Shown: piece by piece, positions 9,782-19,500 of the stretch
Layout of the letters: every line of letters begins with the position of its first letter
Numbering within the stretch: position 1 is the stretch's first letter
Source: Streptomyces sp. NRRL F-2580
Lineage (GTDB): Bacteria; Actinomycetota; Actinomycetes; Streptomycetales; Streptomycetaceae
DNA length: 64,000 nt
Assembly (NCBI RefSeq): GCF_000720115.1
Contig: NZ_JOIR01000003.1
Coordinates: forward strand, 296,507-360,506
Direction of reading: 5' to 3'
Position numbers and translations under genes: made by a program
Notes under the pieces: generated by a model
Told to the model about the DNA's origin: nothing
The model's database searches: none
Seen by the model: the letters and a program-made list of their open reading frames with translations, nothing else

Positions 9782-10060
9782 GTAGCGCCTTCCCGAGAGT
9801 CTCGGCCCGCGCGGCCGGCCGCGGCCGTGTTCGGGTCGGTCGCCGGCCCTGACGCAGGCAGGGGTTTGGATGTTTATGCGGACCAAACCCTACTGGACGC
9901 TATTTGGGGTCGCGCGGGGAGGGTGCCCAACGCGCCGCTACAGCCCCCGAAGGGATGGATCCGCCGTCCGGGGGACGGTGCGAATGGCCCTGAATGGCGG
10001 GCTCCGGGGCACAACTGACGCCCCCTGACCTCGAACGCTCCCGGAGTCACCACCTTGCCT

Positions 10061-10066
10061 TACGGT
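10061..10066 (+). promoter_or_regulatory. Candidate -10 box for leaderless desulfurase mRNA
   Basis: TACGGT ends 6 nt before the ATG at 10073. This spacing puts the transcription start at or next to the start codon, and no ribosome-binding site is visible. Confidence 0.5.
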
Positions 10067-10072
10067 GGCCGG

Positions 10073-11452
10073 ATGCCGTACTTCGACAGCGCGTCCGCCG
10101 CCCCCCTGCACCCCGTGGCCCGGCAGGCGTTGCAGGCCTCCCTGGACGAGGGCTGGGCCGATCCGGCCAGGCTGTACCGGGAGGGCAGGCGCGCCCGGCT
10201 GTTGCTGGACGCGGCACGGGAGGCCGCGGCGGAGGCGGTGGGATGCCGCGCCGACGAGCTCGTGTTCACTCCTTCGGGAACGCACGCGGTTCACACGGGA
10301 GTGGCGGGGGCCCTCGCGGGGCGCCGACGAGTCGGGGGCCATCTGGCCATGTCGGCGGTCGAACACAGTTCTGTACTGCACGCGGCGGCGACGCACGAGG
10401 CGCACGGCGGGACGGTGACCGAGGTTCCGGTGGACCGGTACGGCGCGGTGACCGCGGCCGGCTACGCGGACGCGCTCCTCCCGACGACCGCCCTCGCCTG
10501 CCTCCAGTCGGCCAACCACGAGGTGGGCACGGTCCAGCCGGTGGCGGAGGTGGCCGAGGTCTGTGCGGCGGCCGGGGTGCCGTTGCTGGTGGACGCGGCG
10601 CAGTCGCTGGGCTGGGGCCCGGTGGAGGGCGCCTGGTCGGTCCTGGCCGCGAGCGCCCACAAGTGGGGCGGCCCGCCCGGGGTCGGCCTGCTTGCGGTCC
10701 GCAAGGGAGTCCGGTTCGCCCCCCAACACCCCTCCGACGAGCGGGAGTCGGGGCGCTCCCCCGGTTTCGCGAACCTCCCCGCGATCGTGGCGGCGGCGGC
10801 GTCGCTGCGGGCCGTACGGGCCGAGGCCGACGCGGAGGCGGCCCGGCTGCGGATCCTGGTGGACCGCATCCGGCGCCGGGTGGTGCGGCTGGTCCCGGAC
10901 GTGGAGGTGGTCGGCGACGCGGAGCGGCGGCTGCCGCACCTGGTCACCTTCTCCTGCCTGTACGTCGACGGGGAGACCCTGCTGCACGAGCTGGACCGGG
11001 CGGGCTTCTCGGTCTCCTCGGGCTCCTCGTGCACGAGCTCCACGCTGACCCCCAGCCACGTGCTGCGGGCGATGGGCGTGCTGTCGGAGGGGAACGTACG
11101 GGTGTCCCTGCCGCCGGGGACCACGGCGGAGGAGGTCAACGCGTTCCTGGAGGTGCTGCCGGGTGCGGTGGCGGGCGTACGGGAGCGGCTCGGGGTCTCG
11201 CACCCCCCGGCGGTGCAGCCGGTGGCGGACACCCTGGAGCTCGACGCGCTCGGCCTGCGGTGCCCGCAGCCGGTGATCGAACTGGCCCGGGCCATTTTCC
11301 GGGTACCGGTGGGCGGCACGGTCACGGTCGTCTCCGACGACGAGGTGGCCCGGCTGGACATCCCCGCGTGGTGCGCGATGCGGGGGCAGGAGTACGTGGG
11401 CGAAACTCCCCGCGCGGCCGGCTCCGCGTACACGGTCCGCCGCCTGCTCTGA
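10073..11452 (+). CDS. Cysteine desulfurase fused to a TusA sulfur carrier
   Basis: 459 aa. Residues 1 to about 375 are a NifS/IscS-like PLP enzyme: the PLP lysine is in ASAHKWGGPPG and a mobile catalytic loop is SSGSSCTSS. The last 75 residues are a TusA/SirA domain with the sulfur-accepting Cys in LGLRCPQPVIE. The fusion suggests that persulfide is handed within one chain to the carrier, for thiolation or cofactor synthesis; the final acceptor is unknown. Start at MPYFDSASAAP (10073); an upstream in-frame ATG/GTG at 10055 would precede the -10 box. Confidence 0.92.
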   Translation: MPYFDSASAAPLHPVARQALQASLDEGWADPARLYREGRRARLLLDAAREAAAEAVGCRADELVFTPSGTHAVHTGVAGALAGRRRVGGHLAMSAVEHSSVLHAAATHEAHGGTVTEVPVDRYGAVTAAGYADALLPTTALACLQSANHEVGTVQPVAEVAEVCAAAGVPLLVDAAQSLGWGPVEGAWSVLAASAHKWGGPPGVGLLAVRKGVRFAPQHPSDERESGRSPGFANLPAIVAAAASLRAVRAEADAEAARLRILVDRIRRRVVRLVPDVEVVGDAERRLPHLVTFSCLYVDGETLLHELDRAGFSVSSGSSCTSSTLTPSHVLRAMGVLSEGNVRVSLPPGTTAEEVNAFLEVLPGAVAGVRERLGVSHPPAVQPVADTLELDALGLRCPQPVIELARAIFRVPVGGTVTVVSDDEVARLDIPAWCAMRGQEYVGETPRAAGSAYTVRRLL

Positions 11453-11531
11453 CCCGCGCTCCGCCCGGACCCGCGCAAATCCGGCCCCGGGCGCACCGGG
11501 CTCCGCCCGGAGCCGGGGCTCCGCCCCGAAC

Positions 11532-11560
11532 CCCGCTCCTCAAACGCCGGAGGGGCTGAC
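11532..11560. repeat. Dispersed intergenic repeat (CTCAAACGCCGG family)
   Basis: One copy of the CGCTCCTCAAACGCCGGAGG-type element, between the convergent desulfurase and sugar kinase genes. Other copies are near 25.3, 32.1, 58.5 and 61.1 kb. Possibly part of a terminator. Confidence 0.65.
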
Positions 11561-11601
11561 ATACGGAGGCGGAGTCCCGGGCGGCGGCGCCGTCAGCCGG
11601 G

Positions 11602-12576
11602 TCAGGACAGGTGGGCGCGGACCTCGGCGGCGGCTTCGTCGCCGTAGGCCTTCGTGAAGCGCTCCATGAAGTGGGCCCGGGCCAGGGTGTACTCCTGGGT
11701 GCCGAGCGTCTCGATGACCAGCGTCGCGAGCATGCAGCCGACCTGCGCCGCCCGCTCCAGGCCCACACCCCACGCCAGCCCCGTCAGGAACCCGGCACGG
11801 AACGCGTCGCCGACACCCGTCGGGTCGACCTTCGCGGTCTCCTCCGGGCAGCCGACCACGACCGGAGCCTCGCCGACCCGCTCGATCTTGACTCCGTTGG
11901 AGCCGAGCGTGGTCACGCGCGTGCCGACCTTCGCGAGGATCTCCGCGTCCGTCCAGCCCGACTTCGACTCGATGAGGCCCTTCTCGTACTCGTTCGAGAA
12001 GAGGAAGGTCGCGCCCTCCATCAGGGTGCGGATGTTGTCGCCGTCCATGCGGGCGATCTGCTGCGAGAAGTCGGCGGCGAAGGGGATCCCCCGCGTGCGG
12101 CACTCCTCCGTGTGGCGCAGCATCGCCTCGGGGTCGTCCGCGCCGATGAGGACCAGGTCCAGTCCGCCGACCCGGTCGGCCACGGACTTCAGCTCGATCA
12201 GGCGGGCCTCGCTCATCGCGCCCGTGTAGAAGGAGCCGATCTGGTTGTGGTCGGAGTCCGTGGTGCACACGAAGCGCGCGGTGTGCAGCACCTCGGAGAT
12301 CCGGACGGACTCGGTGTCGACGCCGTGCCGGTCCAGCCAGGCGCGGTACTCGTCGAAGTCGGATCCGGCGGCTCCGACCAGGATCGGGCGGCTGCCGAGC
12401 TGCCCCATGCCGAAGCAGATGTTCGGGCCGACACCGCCCCGGCGCACGTCGAGGTTGTCGACGAGGAAGGAGAGGGAGACCGTGTGCAGCTGGTCGGCGA
12501 CCAGCTGGTCGGCGAATCGGCCGGGGAAGGTCATGAGGTGGTCGGTGGCGATGGAGCCGGTGACTGCAATGCGCAC
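11602..12576 (-). CDS. PfkB-family carbohydrate (adenosine/ribokinase-like) kinase
   Basis: 324 aa from the GTG at 12576 (VRIAVTGSIATDHLM). It has the PfkB N-terminal glycine motif RRGGVGPNICFGMGQLG and the C-terminal signature DPTGVGDAFRAGF, whose Asp is the catalytic base. Substrate is likely a nucleoside or sugar such as adenosine or ribose; the sequence alone does not decide. Frames continue upstream to 12615, but the family's N-terminus fits 12576. The gene is convergent with the desulfurase fusion. Confidence 0.88.
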   Translation of the reverse strand: MRIAVTGSIATDHLMTFPGRFADQLVADQLHTVSLSFLVDNLDVRRGGVGPNICFGMGQLGSRPILVGAAGSDFDEYRAWLDRHGVDTESVRISEVLHTARFVCTTDSDHNQIGSFYTGAMSEARLIELKSVADRVGGLDLVLIGADDPEAMLRHTEECRTRGIPFAADFSQQIARMDGDNIRTLMEGATFLFSNEYEKGLIESKSGWTDAEILAKVGTRVTTLGSNGVKIERVGEAPVVVGCPEETAKVDPTGVGDAFRAGFLTGLAWGVGLERAAQVGCMLATLVIETLGTQEYTLARAHFMERFTKAYGDEAAAEVRAHLS

Positions 12577-12694
12577 GGCGTGGACGCTCCTGCTGAGGAC
12601 GGCGGGGACAGTCAAAACTACCCGGTAAGCGACCCCAGGCCGAACCCCAGAAACTACCCCTTAGTAGCTCTTTCTTCGCGAGAGCCCCGATGCC

Positions 12695-12700
12695 TACGGT
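12695..12700 (+). promoter_or_regulatory. Candidate -10 box for leaderless small gene
   Basis: TACGGT ends 6 nt before the ATG at 12707, the same geometry as at 10061-10066. Confidence 0.45.
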
Positions 12701-12706
12701 GCCTTC

Positions 12707-12946
12707 ATGACCTACACCGATGGTTTCGGCTACGGCGAGTACACCGCGGACAAGCGCGGCACGGAAGCCCCCCGGCAGCCCGGCCTCACCCGGCTGCTCG
12801 GCGACTGCGCCCGGATGGCCCCGCACTGGGCGGTTCCGGCGGACCCCCGGCCGGCCCGGGTGGCGCCCGCGCAGATCCACGGGATCAGCGTCCCGCCGGC
12901 CTCGGCGCGGCTGATCGCCTCGACCGCGGCGTACGGGGACCAATAG
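12707..12946 (+). CDS. Small hypothetical protein
   Basis: 79 aa, MTYTDGFGYGEYTADK..., with no recognised domain, no signal peptide and no membrane segment. Support for being real: a leaderless-type -10 box 6 nt upstream, Streptomyces-like codon use, and placement between two genes without overlap. Divergent from the sugar kinase. Function unknown. Confidence 0.55.
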   Translation: MTYTDGFGYGEYTADKRGTEAPRQPGLTRLLGDCARMAPHWAVPADPRPARVAPAQIHGISVPPASARLIASTAAYGDQ

Positions 12947-13022
12947 GAGGACGGGAACCGGTTTCGCCCCTGTTCCGTCACACCCGCATCAGACACTGCG
13001 GGACCGGAGAAGGAGCGATGCG

Positions 13023-14477
13023 GTGACCAGCGAACAACCCGACACATCACGCGGCACACGACGGCGGCCCGCCTGGGCCGTCGGCTCGATCGCGGCCGCG
13101 GTCCTGCTCGCGGGCGGCGGCACCGCGTACTGGGCGTCCAGCGCCCACGGCGATGGCGGGCCGGGCCACCGTACGGGTGACAGCGCGGCCGCCGCGCCCC
13201 GCGACGCGGGAGATCCCTCGGGCCCGGGCATCGCGCCCGGTGAGCCCGATCCGTCCGGCGAGGGGGTCGTCTACCGGGCCGACGTGCGGCTCCCGGAGGG
13301 CCCGGCCTCCGCGCCGGCCTTCGCCGCCTCGGGCGAGGTCACCTCGGCGGAGGTGGCCCGGCTCGCCGCGGCCCTCGGCATTCCGGGCGAGCCGCGGCTC
13401 GCCGGGGACGTCTGGCTGGCGGGGGAGGCCGCCGACGGGTCCGGCCCGCGGCTCACGGTCAGCCGTACGGCCCCGGGGACGTGGAACTTCTCCCGCTTCC
13501 AGGCGCCGACCAACGGCACCGGGGACGACTGCGCCCGCGGCAAGGACACCTGCGGTCCGGCGACCGTCCCGCGGGACGCCGACGGCACGGTCCCGGGGGC
13601 GGGCAAACCCGAGGCGATGGCCAAGCCGGTGTCCGAGGAGGCCGCCAAGGCCGCCGCGGCCCCCGTGCTGGCCGCCGCGGGGCAGGACGGGGCGAAGCTC
13701 GATGCCCGGCTCACCCAGGGTTCGGTGCGGGTGGTGAGCGCCGATCCGGTGGTCGGCGGGCTGCCCACGCAGGGCTGGTCCACGAAGGTGAGCGTGGCCG
13801 GCGACGGCACGGTCGTCGGCGGCAGCGGCGAGCTGAAGGCACCGGTACGGGCGGCCGAGCAGCCGGTGGTCGGGGCCGTGGAGGCGCTGGCACAGCTGAA
13901 CGCGAAGTCGGGCGGCCGGGAGGGCGGCGCCCCCGACCCCAGCGGCTGCGCCAGCGCGGTCCCACTGACGCCGGACGCCCCGGTGGCGGCCACCGACACG
14001 GTGCCGTGCAACCCGGAGCCGCGGCCGATGAAGCCGCCGCGGACGGAGACGGTGCAGGGCGCGGTGCTCGGGCTGGCCCCGGGCACGGTGAACGGCGCGC
14101 GGGGCCTGGTCCCGGCCTGGCTCTTCGAGGTGGCGGGGCGCGGCGGCGCGCCCGCCCACACGGTGGCCCAGCCGGCCGGTGCCGAGCAGAGCACCCCCGC
14201 CCCGAAGGACGGTCGTACCGTGCCCGGGTTCTCGTACGCGCAGGCCGACCGGAAGCTGACCGTGAACTTCTGGGGCAGCGTGTGCAGCACCTACGCCCTG
14301 GAGGCGCGGGAGTCGGCCGAGTCGGTCCTGGTGAAGATCACGGACACCCCGAACAAGCCGGGTCAGGCCTGCATCATGCTCGCGCAGGAGATGTCCCTGA
14401 CGACGACGCTGCAGCAGCCGCCGGGTGACCGGAAGGTGCTCGACGCGACCACGGGCAAGCCGCTTCCCCGGCAATAG
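13023..14477 (+). CDS. Membrane-anchored hypothetical protein
   Basis: 484 aa from a GTG at 13023, with AAGGAG 7-8 nt upstream. One N-terminal membrane segment follows a positively charged stretch (about residues 18-38, AVGSIAAAVLLAGGGTAYW), then a long Pro/Ala/Gly-rich extracytoplasmic region with six visible Cys residues that could form disulfides. It resembles Streptomyces large membrane or secreted hypothetical proteins. No catalytic motif recognised. Confidence 0.8.
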   Translation: MTSEQPDTSRGTRRRPAWAVGSIAAAVLLAGGGTAYWASSAHGDGGPGHRTGDSAAAAPRDAGDPSGPGIAPGEPDPSGEGVVYRADVRLPEGPASAPAFAASGEVTSAEVARLAAALGIPGEPRLAGDVWLAGEAADGSGPRLTVSRTAPGTWNFSRFQAPTNGTGDDCARGKDTCGPATVPRDADGTVPGAGKPEAMAKPVSEEAAKAAAAPVLAAAGQDGAKLDARLTQGSVRVVSADPVVGGLPTQGWSTKVSVAGDGTVVGGSGELKAPVRAAEQPVVGAVEALAQLNAKSGGREGGAPDPSGCASAVPLTPDAPVAATDTVPCNPEPRPMKPPRTETVQGAVLGLAPGTVNGARGLVPAWLFEVAGRGGAPAHTVAQPAGAEQSTPAPKDGRTVPGFSYAQADRKLTVNFWGSVCSTYALEARESAESVLVKITDTPNKPGQACIMLAQEMSLTTTLQQPPGDRKVLDATTGKPLPRQ

Positions 14478-14501
14478 CGCTCAGGTCCTCGGGCATGCGG
14501 C

Positions 14502-14542
14502 GAGGGCCCGCCTCCGGTCGATGTGACCGGAGGCGGGCCCTC
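14502..14542. terminator. Bidirectional hairpin terminator
   Basis: Perfect 18-bp stem (GAGGGCCCGCCTCCGGTC / GACCGGAGGCGGGCCCTC), 5-nt loop, between two convergent genes. Confidence 0.85.
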
Positions 14543-14566
14543 GTCGGACGTGCGGGGGGTTCAGGC

Positions 14567-14923
14567 TTAGCTGAACGAGTCGCCGCAGGCGCAGGAGCCC
14601 GTGGCGTTCGGGTTGTCGATCGTGAAGCCCTGCTTCTCGATGGTGTCGACGAAGTCGATGGACGCGCCGTGGAGGTACGGGGAGCTCATCCGGTCCGTGA
14701 CGACCTTCACACCGTCGAAGTCCTTCACGACGTCGCCGTCGAGGGAGCGCTCGTCGAAGAAGAGCTGGTAGCGCAGGCCGGAGCAGCCGCCGGGCTGGAC
14801 GGCGACGCGGAGCGCCAGGTCATCGCGGCCTTCCTGCTCCAGGAGGGTCCTGACCTTTTCGGCGGCGGCGTCGGACAGGAGGATGCCGTCGCTCACGGTG
14901 GTCTTGTCGTCCTGTACGGACAT
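14567..14923 (-). CDS. erpA: Iron-sulfur cluster insertion protein (HesB/IscA family)
   Basis: A-type carrier that delivers Fe-S clusters to apo-enzymes. 118 aa with the three conserved cysteines in GGCSGL and the C-terminal CACG. GGGAG lies 9 nt before the ATG at 14923 and only 3 nt before the alternative ATG at 14929, so 14923 is preferred. Divergent from nadA, whose product needs a 4Fe-4S cluster. Confidence 0.93.
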   Translation of the reverse strand: MSVQDDKTTVSDGILLSDAAAEKVRTLLEQEGRDDLALRVAVQPGGCSGLRYQLFFDERSLDGDVVKDFDGVKVVTDRMSSPYLHGASIDFVDTIEKQGFTIDNPNATGSCACGDSFS

Positions 14924-15098
14924 CTGCATTCACTCCCGAAGTGGGCGGCTCCCCGTCGGAGACGGGGAAACGTCGGACTCTTGCCGTCGGTGGCAACGAG
15001 CGGGACCGCGGATTCATTCCGGGACCCGACGCTTGTTTCAGATATTCCATGCTCGCACACCGCGCCCGGGGGTGGGCCCGACGAATCGAGGGCTGATG

Positions 15099-15111
15099 CG
15101 TCACATTGACA
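15099..15111. promoter_or_regulatory. NrtR-like operator, site 1
   Basis: CGTCACATTGACA, an imperfect form of the palindrome at 15122-15134. It contains GT-N7-AC, the core I recall for the NAD-metabolism repressor family NrtR. Confidence 0.45.
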
Positions 15112-15121
15112 CTATCGGCAT

Positions 15122-15134
15122 CGTCAAACTGACG
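15122..15134. promoter_or_regulatory. NrtR-like operator, site 2
   Basis: CGTCAAACTGACG: perfect 5-bp arms around 3 nt, with the GT-N7-AC core. It lies just upstream of a TATGAT -10 candidate (15144-15149) for nadA. Confidence 0.5.
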
Positions 15135-15155
15135 TGAAGCGGTTATGATAGATAG

Positions 15156-15168
15156 CGTCAAGTAGACG
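15156..15168. promoter_or_regulatory. NrtR-like operator, site 3
   Basis: CGTCAAGTAGACG with the GT-N7-AC core, just downstream of the TATGAT candidate. Site centres are 23 and 34 bp apart. Confidence 0.45.
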
Positions 15169-15225
15169 AGAAGTCGAAGCGATGATCCAGAAGTCCCTTG
15201 TCGCAGAACAGAAAGGGTGCGTGTC

Positions 15226-16404
15226 GTGACCACCGCCCAGCCGTTGGACGTCCAGCCGACGCCCCTTGCCCTGCTGCTGCTCGGCCGTGAGGCCGATCCC
15301 AAGAGCGAGCGCGGGGTGGAGTGCCCCGGCGACCTGCCCTCGCCCTCGGACCCGAACCTCGTGGAGCGTGCCCGCGCGGCCAAGGAGAAGCTCGGGGACA
15401 AGGTCTTCATCCTCGGCCACCACTACCAGCGTGACGAGGTCATCGAGTTCGCGGACGTCACCGGCGACTCCTTCAAGCTGGCCAAGGACGCGGCCGCCAA
15501 GCCGGAGGCCGAGTACATCGTCTTCTGCGGCGTGCACTTCATGGCCGAGTCCGCGGACATCCTGACCTCGGACGACCAGAAGGTGGTCCTGCCGGACCTG
15601 GCCGCCGGCTGCTCGATGGCCGACATGGCCACCGCCGAGCAGGTCGCGGAGTGCTGGGACGTGCTGACCGAGGCCGGCATAGCCGGTACGACGGTTCCCG
15701 TCTCTTACATGAACTCCTCTGCCGACATCAAGGCCTTCACGGGCAAGCACGGCGGCACGATCTGTACGTCGTCCAACGCGAAGAAGGCCCTGGAGTGGGC
15801 CTTCGAGCAGGGCGAGAAGGTGCTCTTCCTGCCGGACCAGCACCTGGGCCGCAACACCGCCGTCCGCGACATGGGCATGTCCTTGGACGACTGCGTGCTC
15901 TACAACCCGCACAAGCCGAACGGCGGCCTGACCGCCGAGCAGCTGCGGAACGCCAAGATGATCCTGTGGCGCGGGCACTGCTCGGTCCACGGCCGGTTCT
16001 CGGTCGACTCGGTCAACGACGTCCGCGCCCGCATCCCCGGCGTGAACGTCCTGGTCCACCCCGAGTGCAAGCACGAGGTCGTGGCGGCCGCGGACTACGT
16101 CGGCTCGACGGAGTACATCATCAAGGCGCTGGAGGCGGCCCCGGCCGGCTCCAAGTGGGCCATCGGCACCGAGCTGAACCTGGTCCGCCGCCTGGCGAAC
16201 CGATTCGCCGCGGAGGACAAGGAGGTCGTCTTCCTCGACAAGACGGTCTGCTTCTGCTCGACGATGAACCGCATCGACCTCCCGCACCTGGTGTGGACCC
16301 TGGAGTCCCTGGCCGAGGGTACCCTCGTCAACCAGATCCAGGTCGACAAGGAGACGGAGAGCTTCGCGAAGCTCGCGCTGGAGCGGATGCTGGCCCTCCC
16401 GTAG
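15226..16404 (+). CDS. nadA: Quinolinate synthase
   Basis: 4Fe-4S enzyme that condenses iminoaspartate with dihydroxyacetone phosphate to quinolinate in NAD synthesis. 392 aa from the GTG at 15226, 8 nt after GAAAGGG; an in-frame GTG at 15217 lies within that site. Candidate cluster cysteines are in CGVHFMAE, GTICTSS and CFCSTMN. HHYQRDEV near residue 65 is typical of the family. It stands without nadB and nadC in this window. Three NrtR-like sites lie upstream. Confidence 0.96.
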   Translation: MTTAQPLDVQPTPLALLLLGREADPKSERGVECPGDLPSPSDPNLVERARAAKEKLGDKVFILGHHYQRDEVIEFADVTGDSFKLAKDAAAKPEAEYIVFCGVHFMAESADILTSDDQKVVLPDLAAGCSMADMATAEQVAECWDVLTEAGIAGTTVPVSYMNSSADIKAFTGKHGGTICTSSNAKKALEWAFEQGEKVLFLPDQHLGRNTAVRDMGMSLDDCVLYNPHKPNGGLTAEQLRNAKMILWRGHCSVHGRFSVDSVNDVRARIPGVNVLVHPECKHEVVAAADYVGSTEYIIKALEAAPAGSKWAIGTELNLVRRLANRFAAEDKEVVFLDKTVCFCSTMNRIDLPHLVWTLESLAEGTLVNQIQVDKETESFAKLALERMLALP

Positions 16405-16431
16405 GGGCGACGGTACGGCTCCGGCCCGCAG

Positions 16432-16477
16432 ATGCCCGAAGGGGCGGCTCCCGTACGGGAGCCGCCCCTTCGGGCAT
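16432..16477. terminator. 46-bp perfect palindrome, bidirectional terminator
   Basis: 23-bp arms without mismatch or spacer, centred on CCGTACGG, between the convergent nadA and RND permease genes. Confidence 0.8.
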
Positions 16478-16521
16478 TCGGTCGGGCGGGCGGGCCGAGT
16501 GACTCGGCCCGCCCGGTCCGG

Positions 16522-19500
16522 TCAGACGTTGGCCGGCGCCTCTTCCTCGCTGGGGGAAACCACCCTCGGCTTGGCCTCGCCGCGCGCCGAGCGCTTGGCG
16601 CGGCGGCGCTCCTTGCGGAGCTCGACCATCGTGTAGAGGGTCGGCACCAGGAGCAGCGTCAGCAGGGTCGAGCTGACCAGGCCGCCGATCACCACGACCG
16701 CCAGCGGCTGCGAGATGAAGCCGCCCTCGCCGGTGACGCCCAGCGCCATCGGGAGCAGCGCGAAGATCGTCGCCAGGGCCGTCATCAGGATCGGGCGCAG
16801 GCGGTGCCGGCCCCCCTCGATGACCGCTTCGACGACGCCCAGGCCCTGGGCGCGGTACTGGTTGACCAGGTCGATCAGGACGATCGCGTTGGTCACCACG
16901 ATGCCGATGAGCATCAGCATGCCGATCATCGCCGGGACGCCCATCGGGGTGCCGGTGACGAGGAGCAGGCCGAGTGCGCCGGTCGCCGCGAACGGGATGG
17001 AGACCAGCAGGATCAGCGGCTGGACCAGCGAGCGGAAGGTCGCGACCAGCAGCATGAACACGATCGCGATGGCCGCGAGCATGGCCAGGGCGAGCGAGCC
17101 GAAGGCCTCGTCCTGGTCCTCGGAGACGCCGCCGATGGAGGCGGTGGCGCCCTCGGGGAGGTCCAGGGCCTTGAGCTTCGTCTGGAGCTCGGCGCTGACC
17201 GCGCCCGTGTTGTCGCCCTGCGGCCTCGCGGTGATGGTCGCGGCGCGGGCGCCGTCGATCCGGGTCATCGCGACCGGGCCGGCGACCTCCTTGACCTCGG
17301 CGATGTCACCGAGCCTGAGCGGGCCGACGGGGAGCGCCTGCAGTTCGGCCAGGGTGGTGGCCGGCCGCGCCGACTTGATGACGATGTCCCGCTCGGTGTC
17401 GTCCAGTACGGCCTTGCCCGCCGGGTTGCCCCGTACGGCCTGTCCGACGAGTGCGCCGAGCGCGGCCTGGTTCAGGCCCGCCTCCGCCGCCTTGGGGGTG
17501 GCGGTCACCGAGATCCGGGGCACGGACTGGGACAGGTCGCTCTGCACGTCGGTGACGTTGTCCAGCTTCGCCACCTCGGCGCGGACCTGCTCGGCGGCCT
17601 TGGCGAGGACCTCGCCGTCGCCGGCCTTGACGACCACGCTGAGGTTCTGGCTGCCGAAGGCGTCGCCCGCCGAGATGCGGGTGTCGCCGATGCCGTCGAG
17701 CGCGGCGAGCTCGTCCTCGATCTGCTTCTTCACGGCCTCCCCGTCGCCCGCGTCCTTCAGCGAGACCTGGTACGAGGCCTGGTTGGAGCCCGTACCGCCG
17801 CCGAAGGCCGCGAGGAAGCCGGAGGAGCCGACGGTGACCTGGTAGCTCTTGACGCCCTCGACCGAGGCGAGCACCTTCTCGATCTTGCGGCTCGCCTCGT
17901 CGGAGGCGGCCAGCGAGGTGCCGGGGGCGAGCTCCTGCTTGACCGTCAGGACGTTCTGCTCACCCTGGTCGAAGAAGTTGGTCTTCAGCATCGGGGTCAT
18001 CCCGAAGGTGCCGAGGAGGACGACCACGGCGATGGCCACACTGGTCAGGCGGCGCCGGGTGGCGAAGCCGAGGACCCGTACGTAGAACCGCTGGAGGCGG
18101 CTGCGCGCCTCCTTCTCCTCGGCCTCGCGCCGTGCCTTGGCCGCGCTCTCGGCGTCCCCCGCGGTGACGCCCTTGGGCGCGCTGAGGAACCAGTACGAGA
18201 GCACCGGCACGACCGTCAGCGAGACGAGCAGCGAGGCCAGCAGGGCCGCGGTGACGGTGAGCGAGAAGGAACCGAAGAGCTCGCCGATCATGCCGCCGAC
18301 GAGGCCGATCGGCAGGAAGACGGCGACGGTGGTGAGCGTGGAGGAGGTGACCGCGCCGGCGACCTCCTTGACCGCGGTGATGATGGCGGCTTCGCGCTCC
18401 TCGCCGTAGCCGAGGTGGCGCTTGATGTTCTCCAGGACCACGATCGAGTCGTCGACGACGCGGCCGATGGCGATGGTGAGGGCGCCCAGGGTCAGCATGT
18501 TGAGCGACAGGTCGCGGGTCCACAGCACGATGAGCGCGAGGACCACGGACAGCGGGATGGAGACCGCGGTGACGAGCGTCGAGCGCAGCGAGGCCAGGAA
18601 CACCAGGATCACGATCACCGCGAAGAGCAGGCCGAGCAGGCCCTCGGTGGTGAGGCTGGAGATGGACTTGGCGACGGCCGGGCCCTGGTCGCTGACGACG
18701 GTCAGGTCGGCGCCGGCGCCGAGGGTGGAACGCAGCTCGGGGAGCTTGTCCTTGACGGCGTCGGAGATGGCGACGGCGCTGCCGTCCTTGTCCATGGTGA
18801 GGACGAGGGCGAGGCTGGGCTTGCCGTTGGTCCGGGTGATGGAGTCGGCCTTGGCCGCCTCCTGCTTCACGGTGGCGACGTCGCCGAGGCGGACGGCCGG
18901 CTTGCCGGGGCCGGGGCTCAGGCGCAGCTCCTCCACCTGGGCGAGCGAGGTGTAGCCGGCGCCGACCCGGACGGTGCGGTTCTTGCCCGCCTCGTCGAAG
19001 GAGCCGGCGGGTACGGCCGCGCCGCCCGCCTGGAGGCCCTGCGCGAGCGCGGCGCCGTCGAGGCCGGCGGCCGCGAGCTTGGCCTCGTCGGGGGTGACGG
19101 TGACCTGGAGGTCCTGGACGCCGTCGACGGTGACCTGGCCGACGCCCTCGATGTCCGACAGGACGGGGACGACGGAGCGTTCCAGCTGGTCGGCGAGCGC
19201 CTGCTGGTCCTTGTCCGAGGTGACGGCGAGGATGACGGTCGGGATGTCGTCCGTGGAACCGGCCACCACCTGCGGGTCCACCTCGGCGGGCAGCCGGACG
19301 CGGGCCCGGTTGACGGCCTGCTGGACGTCGGCGACGAGCTGCTTGGTGCCGCTGTCGCCGTAGTCGAAGGTGGCCATGATGAGGGCGTTGCCCTCGCTGG
19401 CGGTGGAGGTGATGCCGGTGATGCCGTCGACGCCCTTGAGCATGGCCTCGATCGGTTCGACGACCTGCTTCTCCACCACGTCGGGCGAGGCGCCCTGGTA

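Noticed and set aside
15106..15149. TTGACA (15106-15111) and TATGAT (15144-15149) as a promoter pair for nadA
   Set aside because: The spacer is 32 nt, too long for one promoter. Only the TATGAT is kept as a possible -10.
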